Assembly: GCA_947074335.1 (NCBI GenBank)
Contig: CAMTPG010000005.1
Location: 1-23,900 of the forward strand
Direction: 5' to 3'
DNA length: 23,900 nucleotides
Source of the DNA: an uncultured Parabacteroides sp.
GTDB taxonomy: Bacteria; Bacteroidota; Bacteroidia; Bacteroidales; Tannerellaceae
Under the pieces are notes generated by a model. That model searched no databases and was not told the DNA's origin. It was given only the letters and a program-made list of their open reading frames with translations. Positions within the stretch are counted from its first letter, which is position 1. Every line of letters begins with the position of its first letter. Position numbers and translations under genes: made by a program. Below are positions 7,246 through 14,211 of this stretch, one piece after another.

Positions 7246-8790
7246 CTAACTTTTTATAAGAGGTAAAGTAATAATAAATTTTGTTCCTACATTATCTGAA
7301 CCACTTTCGGCCCGGATCGAACCTTTGTGGTCTTCAACTATTTTACGTACATAGGCCAGTCCAAGACCAAATCCTTTTACGTCATGTACATTCCCGGTAG
7401 GTACGCGGAAAAATCTGTCGAACACTTTCTTCAGATATTCTTTTTTGATACCAATACCATTATCTTCAATTGAAATAAATAATTTTCCACTTTCATTCCA
7501 GGTGCGGCACATCAATTCTAAAGGAACTTCGGGGCGTCTGTATTTCACCGCATTATCCAGCAAATTGAACAGCACATTTGTGATGTGCATTTCATCGGCA
7601 TAGATTGTTGAATCTTCCGCATTTAGTTCTATATCAATGCTTCCGCCATATTTTTCCACTTTAATGGCAAATGTATTGGCAATACCTGCCAACAGATCAT
7701 TTGCATCCAGTTCTTTTAATTTTAAGGCCGCTTTCTGGCGCTCAAATAATGACATTTGAAGTACTTTTTCGACCAGGAATCCCAATCGTTTGGTTTCATC
7801 ATTGATAACACCTGAGATGTGTTTAAATACTTCCGGACTTTTTGTAATGTCTGAATCTTTTAACATCTGGGCCGCCAATGAGATGGTTGAAACCGGTGTC
7901 TTCAGCTCATGCGTCATATTATTGATAAAATCATTCTTCATTTCAGAAAGCTTCTTCTGGCGGAATACAATATAAATGGTAAAAATAAAGGTTACCAACA
8001 GTATTAGCGAGAAGATAATAGATGGTACAATAAATGTTACAGAACTTGAAATATAATCGCTTTTTGTCGGGAAATAAACCCGCAGATAATTCTGTTTTGA
8101 CGGTGGATCGTTGGGAAATAAAACCTGCGTAATCACGTCAGATACAGGCGGTATATTGCCACTTTGATACACTACTTTGCCATCTTTGTTAATAACAGAA
8201 AACAGGAATGGTAAGTTTAAACCATTGTTAATAAATTCTGCTTTTAAATAATTATTCAGCTTTTTAAAGTCTATTCGCTCATCTATTGGCCTTAAATAAG
8301 CTGTTTGTAAAATACTTAGAATAACTTCGTCGATTAATCCGTTCTGATACTGATATCTGCGTTTGAGTGTCTGCTGTAAATCGCGCGAAGTACTCATGAT
8401 ACTATTGGTAGTTTGTCCCTGATTCAGCGACGACATGGGTTCAATGCGTTTGGAAATGTCTGTTTGCAGTTCGATTTGCTGGATGGTTCCGTTCGAATCG
8501 ATGACATGAAGTTTATGTTTTTCCTGCGAAATGATTTCGTGAGTTAATCCATTATTCTGGTAATAATAGTTAGCAGCCTCAGCCCGACTCAGATCTTCTT
8601 CCAGATATTTGCGTGTTTCATCCAGTTCGAGATTCTTAGAAACCTGATGCATACAGCGTTTAACCGTTTCATTGAACTGTTCGCTGCTCTTTTTGAGTAT
8701 GATACTTACATATTTTACCTGCAAAAACAGTAGTCCGGCGAATGCAAATGCCATTACAATTGCAAGTAACCAAATGGTTGACTTTCTCAT
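7246..8790 (-). CDS. rprX: Sensor histidine kinase RprX-like
   Basis: This is the 514-residue membrane partner of RprY. Membrane segments lie at about residues 7-25 and 250-276, enclosing a periplasmic domain of some 220 residues with no family I recognise. After the second segment comes the dimerisation/phospho-acceptor domain, MKNDFINNMTHELKTPVS, with His294 as the phosphorylated residue. The catalytic ATP-binding domain follows: N box around LFNLLDNAVKYR, G1 box DNGIGI, F box VFDRFFRV, and G2 box GFGLGLAYV. All motifs needed for kinase activity are present. The start is the first ATG of the frame and gives a sensible N-terminal anchor. There is no HAMP domain visible between the second segment and the H box, a compact layout common in Bacteroidetes kinases. 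Confidence 0.9.
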   Translation of the reverse strand: MRKSTIWLLAIVMAFAFAGLLFLQVKYVSIILKKSSEQFNETVKRCMHQVSKNLELDETRKYLEEDLSRAEAANYYYQNNGLTHEIISQEKHKLHVIDSNGTIQQIELQTDISKRIEPMSSLNQGQTTNSIMSTSRDLQQTLKRRYQYQNGLIDEVILSILQTAYLRPIDERIDFKKLNNYLKAEFINNGLNLPFLFSVINKDGKVVYQSGNIPPVSDVITQVLFPNDPPSKQNYLRVYFPTKSDYISSSVTFIVPSIIFSLILLVTFIFTIYIVFRQKKLSEMKNDFINNMTHELKTPVSTISLAAQMLKDSDITKSPEVFKHISGVINDETKRLGFLVEKVLQMSLFERQKAALKLKELDANDLLAGIANTFAIKVEKYGGSIDIELNAEDSTIYADEMHITNVLFNLLDNAVKYRRPEVPLELMCRTWNESGKLFISIEDNGIGIKKEYLKKVFDRFFRVPTGNVHDVKGFGLGLAYVRKIVEDHKGSIRAESGSDNVGTKFIITLPLIKS

Positions 8791-9119
8791 ATCATTACTT
8801 TCTACTTTTAACTACAACAAATTACGACTCTTTTAGTTTAATATTCACACAAAAAAAGTAAAAATAGAACCCTTTAAATGTTAAATATAACTTATAAAAC
8901 AGATCCGAAACAATTATAAACAATTGATACACAGGATAAATAAAGGTTTTAATCAGAAGGAGAGAGAAAAAGTGATATTACATATTTATATTAAACATAA
9001 ATATCAATGATTTTGTTCAATCATATTTTTAAAATAATTCTGATTATTGTACTACATTGAATTATTAACTTTATCTTTGTCAGACATAAGCAAAAAGGAA
9101 GAAGAGTAAGCACACCCTT
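8791..9119. other. 329-bp AT-rich divergent intergenic region, rprX / glsA
   Basis: This stretch holds the upstream regions of two divergent operons. The glsA side has a clear TAnnTTTG box at 9072-9079. On the rprX side I find no exact minus-strand match. A short AT-only inverted repeat, ATATTTAT with ATAAATAT, lies at about 8980-9005. No open frame of interest or structured RNA was recognised. Confidence 0.5.
9072..9079 (+). promoter_or_regulatory. Predicted -7 promoter box for the glsA-glsB operon
   Basis: TATCTTTG matches the Bacteroidetes sigma-ABfr -7 consensus TAnnTTTG exactly. A weak -33 candidate (ATTG at 9046-9049) lies 22 bp upstream. The acyltransferase ATG at 9120 would leave a leader of about 35 bases. 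Confidence 0.6.
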
Positions 9120-9923
9120 ATGCAGATAGATTTAAAGAAAATACTTCATCAAAAAGCTCCTTCAACAGCAAAAAAGATCCCATCGTTTGTTGTTGATTAT
9201 TTGTCACGCACCATTCATCAGGATGAGTTGAATCATATACTTACGATTTATAAAGATAAAGACGGTGTTGATTTTATGCTTGAACTCATCGATTACTTTG
9301 ATCTGACGCTTCAATTGAAGCATGAGGAGCATATTCCCGAAACCGGTCGTTTTATTTTTGCATCGAATCACCCGCTGGGTGGTCTTGACGGAATTTGCCT
9401 TTCGGCTGTAATTGGTGAACGGTTTGACGGAAAAATCCGGTATCTGGTTAATGATCTGTTGCTAAACCTGCCCAATCTTCGTTCTATCTTCATTCCGGTA
9501 AATAAGCATGGTAGTCAGGGACGCGAAAATGCACGACTTATCGATGAGGCTTATGAATCGGATAATCAGATTATCACTTTTCCGGCAGGTCTCTGTTCCC
9601 GTAAGCAAAACGGTGTGATTCAGGATACGGAATGGCGCAAATCATTTATTCAGAAAGCAATTCAATATGAGCGCGATATTATACCCGTTCATTTTGAAGG
9701 TGCAAATTCACAGTTCTTTTACCGGTTGGCCAATCTGCGTAAGATGTTAGGTATTAAAATGAACTATGAAATGATCTATCTGCCGGATGAGATGTTTCGT
9801 TGCAAACATCAGACATTCCGGATCTCTTTTGGTAAACCCATTCCCTGGCAGACATTTGATAAATCCAAAACTCCTCACGAATGGGCGCAATGGATCAGAT
9901 CCGTTGTTTATAAATTGAAATAA
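9120..9923 (+). CDS. glsA: Lysophospholipid-type O-acyltransferase, GlsA-like
   Basis: This 267-residue protein belongs to the LPLAT/PlsC acyltransferase superfamily. The catalytic motif appears as SNHPLGGLDG (His84, Asp90). The acceptor-binding motifs are IPVNKHGSQGREN (about 125-137) and FPAG (154-157). Immediately downstream is a GNAT/hemolysin-like acyltransferase. That pairing is the arrangement described in Bacteroides thetaiotaomicron for glycine lipids, where GlsB makes N-acyl glycine (commendamide) and GlsA adds the second, ester-linked acyl chain. From that precedent I infer O-acyl transfer to the 3-hydroxy group of an N-acylated amino acid, at the inner face of the membrane. No membrane segment is evident. 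The head group (glycine, ornithine, serine) cannot be read from sequence. The alternative is a generic 1-acylglycerol-3-phosphate acyltransferase. Confidence 0.75.
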   Translation: MQIDLKKILHQKAPSTAKKIPSFVVDYLSRTIHQDELNHILTIYKDKDGVDFMLELIDYFDLTLQLKHEEHIPETGRFIFASNHPLGGLDGICLSAVIGERFDGKIRYLVNDLLLNLPNLRSIFIPVNKHGSQGRENARLIDEAYESDNQIITFPAGLCSRKQNGVIQDTEWRKSFIQKAIQYERDIIPVHFEGANSQFFYRLANLRKMLGIKMNYEMIYLPDEMFRCKHQTFRISFGKPIPWQTFDKSKTPHEWAQWIRSVVYKLK

Positions 9924-9939
9924 CAATAAGAAAGATAAT

Positions 9940-10908
9940 ATGCAAGAGATTATTTATCCGGTCAGCCGTGAACTGCTTAAGGCGGAACTGACTAAAGACA
10001 AATTACTGCGTAAGACCAATAAATCGAATAACGAAATTTATATCATCACAGCTCATGATTCGCCTCATGTTATGATGGAAATCGGGCGATTACGTGAAAT
10101 CGCTTTCCGTCATTATGGAGGCGGAACCGGTTTGCCTTACGATATTGACGAATTTGATACGATGGAAGATGCATATCGTCAGTTGATAGTCTGGGATCCT
10201 GAGGAAGAGCAGATCCTCGGCGGTTATCGTTTCCTGTGCGGAAGTGATGTCAAATTGGATGAAAACGGCAAACCCATATTGGCTACTTCGCATCTGTTCG
10301 ATTTTTCGGATCAGTTTTTGAAAGAATTTCTTCCTTATACAGTCGAACTCGGACGTAGTTTCGTTACACTCGAATATCAGTCTACCCGTGCCGGCTCTCG
10401 CGGTCTTTTTGTGCTGGATAATCTGTGGGACGGATTGGGCGCACTTTCGGTAGTAGATCCCACGTTGCAGTATTTCTTCGGAAAAGTAACCATGTACAAT
10501 ACCTACGATCAGGAGGCACGCAACATGATTCTCTATTTTCTGAATCTGCATTTTCCAGATCCCGAACAGCTGATTATTCCGCTTGCACCGCTACAGACCA
10601 ATACAAATCTGGCTCGTATGCAGGAGCTCTTCTGTCACGAAAACTTCAAAGAAAACTATAAAGTGCTGAATCACGAAGTTCGCAAACGCGGCATCAATGT
10701 GCCGCCGCTGGTCAATGCCTATATGAGTTTATCTCCTAAGATGCGTGTATTTGGAACTGCCGTAAATCATGGTTTTGGGGAAGTGGAAGAAACCGGTATT
10801 CTGATCGCCATCGATGAAATACTGGAAGATAAGAAAAAACGACACATCGAAACTTATCTTAAAGAGGAACATCAATCGGCCGATTTAATCCGCAATACGG
10901 CACTATAA
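9940..10908 (+). CDS. glsB: GNAT-fold N-acyltransferase, hemolysin/OlsB/GlsB-like
   Basis: This 322-residue protein resembles the OlsB/'hemolysin' branch of the GNAT fold. Family marks are the REIAFRHYGGGTG region (residues 52-64), the DIDEFDTMEDAYRQLIVWD strand-helix (68-86), GGYRF, and VELGRSFV (135-142). In Bacteroides thetaiotaomicron the homologous GlsB transfers a 3-hydroxyacyl chain from acyl carrier protein to the amino group of glycine, the first step to glycine lipids. It starts 16 bp after the glsA-like gene, so the pair is presumably one operon driven by the box at 9072. The historical name 'hemolysin' should not be taken as a toxin call. It ends in a disordered acidic/basic tail. 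The family assignment is strong; the amino-acid substrate is inferred. Confidence 0.8.
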   Translation: MQEIIYPVSRELLKAELTKDKLLRKTNKSNNEIYIITAHDSPHVMMEIGRLREIAFRHYGGGTGLPYDIDEFDTMEDAYRQLIVWDPEEEQILGGYRFLCGSDVKLDENGKPILATSHLFDFSDQFLKEFLPYTVELGRSFVTLEYQSTRAGSRGLFVLDNLWDGLGALSVVDPTLQYFFGKVTMYNTYDQEARNMILYFLNLHFPDPEQLIIPLAPLQTNTNLARMQELFCHENFKENYKVLNHEVRKRGINVPPLVNAYMSLSPKMRVFGTAVNHGFGEVEETGILIAIDEILEDKKKRHIETYLKEEHQSADLIRNTAL

Positions 10909-10944
10909 TGGATGTATTTTATAGTTATATTATATAATGTATAG

Positions 10945-10985
10945 CAAAAGCGGCTGATTCTCTTTCCGAAAATCAGCCGCTTTTG
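10945..10985. terminator. Bidirectional terminator, glsB / DUF3109
   Basis: CAAAAGCGGCTGATT (10945-10959) and AATCAGCCGCTTTTG (10971-10985) form a perfect 15-bp stem with an 11-base loop. The GC core is flanked by A on the left and T on the right, so it can serve both the plus-strand glsB transcript and the minus-strand gene ending at 10987. Confidence 0.85.
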
Positions 10986-10986
10986 T

Positions 10987-11571
10987 TTATTTTGATTGTT
11001 TTTGCTTTTCCCATTCATTGGCAACCTCTTCGAGTTGCTTATACCAGTTTTCGCCAAAACGGCGAATCAGCGGTTCTTTCAGGAACTTATATACCGGTAC
11101 ATTTTCTTTGCGTCCCAGCACTTCGGCTGCTTTACAAATTTTCCAGCGGTGATAATTAACGGCCGAAAAACTGTCGTAATCGGTAATCCGAATCGGATAA
11201 AGATGGCACGAAATCGGTTTGTAAAACGAAACTTTTCCATTGCGGTAAGCCTTCTCGATGGCACATTTGCAAATACCCTCTTTATCGTAACAGGTAAATA
11301 CACAATCTTTTCCGTTTACAATCGAAGTTACAATCTCACCATCGGTATCAATGTAAGCCACACCCTGTTTGTTGATTACAGCCTGCGCTTCGGGTGACAA
11401 ATCATTCCATACATGCGGCAAAGCCCGCTCCAGTTCGGGTAATTCCTCCTTTTTCAGTGGAGCGCCCGAATCACCATCCACACAACAAAAGCCCTTACAT
11501 TTAGACAGATCGCAGATAAAATGTTCTTCGATCACATCCAGACTTACCAATGCATTTTCAATTTGAAACAT
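10987..11571 (-). CDS. DUF3109 cysteine-rich protein
   Basis: This 194-residue protein matches DUF3109, a conserved Bacteroidetes family related to the CxxxCxxxCC (YkgJ-type) zinc/iron-chelating group. The cysteines are arranged as Cys20, Cys25, Cys29-Cys30 (FICDLSKCKGFCC), then Cys89, Cys93, Cys100, Cys102 and Cys121 (PISCHLYPIRI), consistent with binding a metal or iron-sulfur cluster. No signal peptide or membrane segment is seen, so it is probably cytosolic. Its biochemical role is unknown. It lies 81 bp after gpmI on the same strand, but a terminator hairpin between them suggests separate expression or strong attenuation. No clear promoter box was found in that 81-bp gap. Confidence 0.85.
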   Translation of the reverse strand: MFQIENALVSLDVIEEHFICDLSKCKGFCCVDGDSGAPLKKEELPELERALPHVWNDLSPEAQAVINKQGVAYIDTDGEIVTSIVNGKDCVFTCYDKEGICKCAIEKAYRNGKVSFYKPISCHLYPIRITDYDSFSAVNYHRWKICKAAEVLGRKENVPVYKFLKEPLIRRFGENWYKQLEEVANEWEKQKQSK

Positions 11572-11586
11572 AACTTTGTAGTTATA

Positions 11587-11637
11587 AAAAGAGGCAAGAC
11601 CTATTTCATCTGTTGTCTGAAATCGCTTGCCTCTTTT
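11587..11637 (-). terminator. Terminator after gpmI
   Basis: AAAAGAGGCAAG (11587-11598) pairs perfectly with CTTGCCTCTTTT (11626-11637), and an inner ATTTCA/TGAAAT pair extends the hairpin. On the minus strand the descending arm ends in a T-rich tail. It separates gpmI from the DUF3109 gene. Confidence 0.75.
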
Positions 11638-11652
11638 GATTTTTTAGTTTAC

Positions 11653-13179
11653 TCAGGCTTTAATCAGGCTGTGACCCGTCATCTCTTCGGGTTGTGTCAT
11701 GCCTAAAATAGTCAGTATAGAAGGTGCAACATCTGCCAGTACACCGTTTTCTACCGTTGCATTTTTATCATCGGTTACATATACAAACGGAACCGGATTC
11801 AGCGAGTGTGCCGTGTTGGGCGAACCATCCTGGTTAACCGCATTGTCGGCATTACCGTGATCGGCAATAATGATCGAATCGTAACCATTGGCTTTAGCTG
11901 CTTCGATTGTATCTTTCAGTACGGCATCGATAGTTTTAACAGCCTCTTCGATAGCAGTATAAATACCGGTATGACCTACCATATCGCCATTTGCATAGTT
12001 GCAGACAATGAAATCGTATTCCTGTTTTTTAATGGCTTTTACCAATTCGTCTTTTACTTCGTAGGCACTCATTTCCGGTTTCAGGTCGTAAGTAGCCACT
12101 TTAGGTGACGGAACCAGAATACGATCTTCGCCGGCAAAAGGCAATTCCTGTCCGCCGTTAAAGAAGAATGTTACATGTGCATATTTTTCAGTTTCTGCAA
12201 TATGCAACTGTTTTTTGCCATTTTCGGCCAGCACTTCGCCCAATGTATTGGTCACATTTTCTTTATCGAAAATTACATGTACATTGCTGAAGCTTGAATC
12301 GTACGGTGTCATGGTAAAGAACTGCAGATCCGGAATGGTATGCATACCCGCATCCGGCATATCTTCCTGCGATAATACCACAGTCAGTTCTTTTGCGCGG
12401 TCATTACGATAGTTGAAGAAGATCACTACATCGCCCTCTTCGATTACAGCTACCGGTTTACCGTTTTCAACATGAACAATCGGTTTGATAAACTCATCGG
12501 TGATGCCTTCGGCATATGATTCCTCCATTGCTTTTACCATATCTTCGGCCGGTTTACCTTTGCCTTCAACCAGCAAATCATAAGCCTCTTTTACGCGCTC
12601 CCAACGTTTGTCGCGATCCATGGCATAATAACGACCGATGATCGATGCGATCTTTCCGCCATTGGTTTTCAGATGATCTTCGAGCTGCTGGATAAATCCG
12701 GCGCCGCTCTTCGGGTCTGTATCACGTCCGTCCATAAAGCAATGAACAAACGATTTTGTAATGCCATAATCTTTTGAGATATCCGTCAGCTTCAGCAAAT
12801 GTTCCATTGAACTGTGAACGCCGCCATCCGAAACCAGACCCATAAAATGAATCTGTTTATTATTTTCTTTAGCATAACCGTAAGCACGTTTAATTTCCGG
12901 ATTTTCCATGATGGAATTATCGCGGCATGCCCGGTTAATCTTTACCAAATCCTGATATACAATACGTCCGGCACCAATATTGAGGTGACCAACTTCCGAA
13001 TTACCCATCTGACCATCAGGCAGACCAACATCTTCGCCAGATGCCAGCAATTGAGAATGCGGATAGTTTTTCAACAGCTCATCCCAATATGGAGTAGGCG
13101 TGTTTGCAATTACATCATTCTTTCCGCCATTGCCGATTCCCCAGCCGTCGCAGATAATTAAAAGTGCTCTTTTGCTCAT
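11653..13179 (-). CDS. gpmI: 2,3-bisphosphoglycerate-independent phosphoglycerate mutase
   Basis: GpmI interconverts 3- and 2-phosphoglycerate in glycolysis and gluconeogenesis using a phosphoserine intermediate and two manganese ions. The 508-residue product has the family's usual length of about 510. The N-terminal metal motif is LLIICDGWGIG (Asp11), and the catalytic serine is Ser61 in QMGNSEVGHLNIGAGR. The phosphotransferase insert has FVHCFMDGRDTDPKSG and YYAMDRDKRWER, and the C-terminal metal sites are NYANGDMVGHTG and IIIADHGNADN. All key motifs are intact. It is transcribed leftward from a TATCTTTG box at 13219-13226 and is divergent from the YgjP-like gene. The identification is secure. 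Confidence 0.97.
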   Translation of the reverse strand: MSKRALLIICDGWGIGNGGKNDVIANTPTPYWDELLKNYPHSQLLASGEDVGLPDGQMGNSEVGHLNIGAGRIVYQDLVKINRACRDNSIMENPEIKRAYGYAKENNKQIHFMGLVSDGGVHSSMEHLLKLTDISKDYGITKSFVHCFMDGRDTDPKSGAGFIQQLEDHLKTNGGKIASIIGRYYAMDRDKRWERVKEAYDLLVEGKGKPAEDMVKAMEESYAEGITDEFIKPIVHVENGKPVAVIEEGDVVIFFNYRNDRAKELTVVLSQEDMPDAGMHTIPDLQFFTMTPYDSSFSNVHVIFDKENVTNTLGEVLAENGKKQLHIAETEKYAHVTFFFNGGQELPFAGEDRILVPSPKVATYDLKPEMSAYEVKDELVKAIKKQEYDFIVCNYANGDMVGHTGIYTAIEEAVKTIDAVLKDTIEAAKANGYDSIIIADHGNADNAVNQDGSPNTAHSLNPVPFVYVTDDKNATVENGVLADVAPSILTILGMTQPEEMTGHSLIKA

Positions 13180-13218
13180 ATTTTTATTATTTAAGTTGTT
13201 AAATCCCTAAATCGGATA

Positions 13219-13226
13219 CAAAGATA
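13219..13226 (-). promoter_or_regulatory. Predicted -7 promoter box for gpmI
   Basis: On the minus strand this reads TATCTTTG, an exact match to TAnnTTTG, 39 bp before the gpmI ATG. No good -33 TTTG was seen. It is paired with a divergent box at 13263-13270. Confidence 0.6.
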
Positions 13227-13231
13227 AACAA

Positions 13232-13258
13232 TTTCGGGCTATATTGTTTAGCCCGAAA
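13232..13258. repeat. Inverted repeat centred between divergent promoters
   Basis: TTTCGGGCTA (13232-13241) and TAGCCCGAAA (13249-13258) are perfect reverse complements separated by 7 bp. Only 5 bp separate the left arm from the gpmI -7 box and 4 bp separate the right arm from the opposite box. The dyad therefore fills the -33 zone of both promoters and may be an operator. Confidence 0.55.
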
Positions 13259-13262
13259 GTAT

Positions 13263-13270
13263 TACTTTTG
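13263..13270 (+). promoter_or_regulatory. Predicted -7 promoter box for the YgjP-like gene
   Basis: TACTTTTG matches TAnnTTTG exactly. It ends 7 bp before the ATG at 13278, so the transcript may start at or next to the start codon (leaderless). Confidence 0.5.
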
Positions 13271-13277
13271 CGCTCCG

Positions 13278-13991
13278 ATGGAAAAGAAAATAAAAGACAG
13301 TCAGTTAGGAACCATTTTATTGCGTACACATCCCCGTGCTACGCGCTACAGTCTGAAAGTTACCGGACAGGGCATTGTTGCTACAATGCCGACAGGCGGT
13401 AATGAGCGGCTGCTGCTCAATTTTATCGAAGAGCAGCGCGACAGGCTGGCTGCATCTTTGCAGAAACAGCCCGAAGCATTGCCACTTTCGCCCGAGACCC
13501 GGTTGCAAACAGCCAGCTTTTCTGTGCATATTTTCTGTACCGAACGTACCAATCTGTATATCTCCATGAAAGAGGATGTGTTGCACATCGCCTGTCCCAT
13601 GCAGACCGATTTTGCCGATGCACGCATTCAGCAGCTCCTTTCTGATACTTTACAACGCGCTTTGCGGCACGAAGCGCGGCGGTTGTTGCCCGCACGACTC
13701 TCTGCCTTGGCAGCTCAATACGGGTTTGCCTTCGAATCGGTAAAAATAAACAGCAGCCAGGGTCGGTGGGGGAGTTGTTCGTCGCGCAAAACGATCAATC
13801 TTTCACTCTCGCTGATGCTTTTACCCTGGCATCTTATCGATTATGTGCTTTTGCATGAACTTTGCCACACGCGCGAAATGAACCATGGCGAACGCTTCTG
13901 GGCGCTGATGAATAAGGTGACAGACGGACAGGCACGCCGTTTGCGGCTCGAATTGAAACAACATACCACCCGTTTGCCCGGGAAAAGTTAA
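13278..13991 (+). CDS. YgjP-like (DUF45) zinc metallopeptidase domain protein
   Basis: The 237-residue product belongs to the YgjP/SprT-type metallopeptidase family. Early residues RATRYSLKV are the usual family opening; the middle has the conserved INSSQGRWGSCSSRKTINLS (157-176). The zinc motif is LLHELCH (His193, Glu194, His197) with a third ligand in NHGERFW (His203). The catalytic residues are all present, so it is probably an active or DNA/protein-associated zinc hydrolase, but no physiological substrate is established. It is divergent from gpmI and its own promoter box abuts the ATG. Its codon use looks slightly more GC-rich than the neighbouring division genes, by eye only. No signal peptide, so probably cytosolic. 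Confidence 0.88.
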   Translation: MEKKIKDSQLGTILLRTHPRATRYSLKVTGQGIVATMPTGGNERLLLNFIEEQRDRLAASLQKQPEALPLSPETRLQTASFSVHIFCTERTNLYISMKEDVLHIACPMQTDFADARIQQLLSDTLQRALRHEARRLLPARLSALAAQYGFAFESVKINSSQGRWGSCSSRKTINLSLSLMLLPWHLIDYVLLHELCHTREMNHGERFWALMNKVTDGQARRLRLELKQHTTRLPGKS

Positions 13992-14015
13992 ATCCTGAAA
14001 TTTAACGGGTTAATA

Positions 14016-14049
14016 TTTGTGATTAATCCTGAAAAAGTTTGTATATTTG
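14016..14049 (+). promoter_or_regulatory. Predicted promoter upstream of the HU-HIG gene
   Basis: A -33-like TTTG at 14016-14019 is followed after 22 bp by TATATTTG at 14042-14049, an exact TAnnTTTG match. Transcription from about 14056 would run through the 22-bp repeat array before reaching the ATG at 14212, giving a leader of about 155 bases. Confidence 0.6.
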
Positions 14050-14070
14050 GAAACGATGCATTAGAAATTT

Positions 14071-14153
14071 GTCAGCTGTTAAATCCTTTTTTCACAGCTG
14101 ACAAAAAAGCTTTCGACAGCTGTGAAAAAAGCGTTTGACAGTTGACAAAAAAC
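14071..14153. repeat. 22-bp phased repeat array with CAGYTG cores and A6 tracts
   Basis: Four hexamers, CAGCTG, CAGCTG, CAGCTG and CAGTTG, begin at 14073, 14095, 14117 and 14139, exactly 22 bp apart. The stretches between and after them carry six-base tracts: T6 at 14087-14092, then A6 at 14103-14108, 14125-14130 and 14147-14152. As tandem units, 14097-14118 and 14119-14140 are near-identical 22-mers with a partial third at 14141-14153, while 14077-14098 is an inverted copy. The outer GTCAGCTGT (14071-14079) and ACAGCTGAC (14094-14102) make a 9-bp dyad. It lies upstream of the HU-HIG gene. Confidence 0.85.
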
Positions 14154-14211
14154 TAAACCTTAAGCATCCGATACACAGAAATTAACAACTTGACTACTAA
14201 AAGTTACTTTT

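Noticed and set aside
10090..10551. 153-residue minus-strand open frame inside the glsB-like gene
   Set aside because: Antisense shadow of a conserved acyltransferase gene; no family resemblance.
9940..10908. Hemolysin toxin
   Set aside because: The 'hemolysin' label is historical for this GNAT branch; motifs and partner gene indicate an N-acyltransferase for amino-acid lipids.
14071..14153. CRISPR array
   Set aside because: The repeat units are contiguous 22-mers with no unique spacers and no cas genes nearby.
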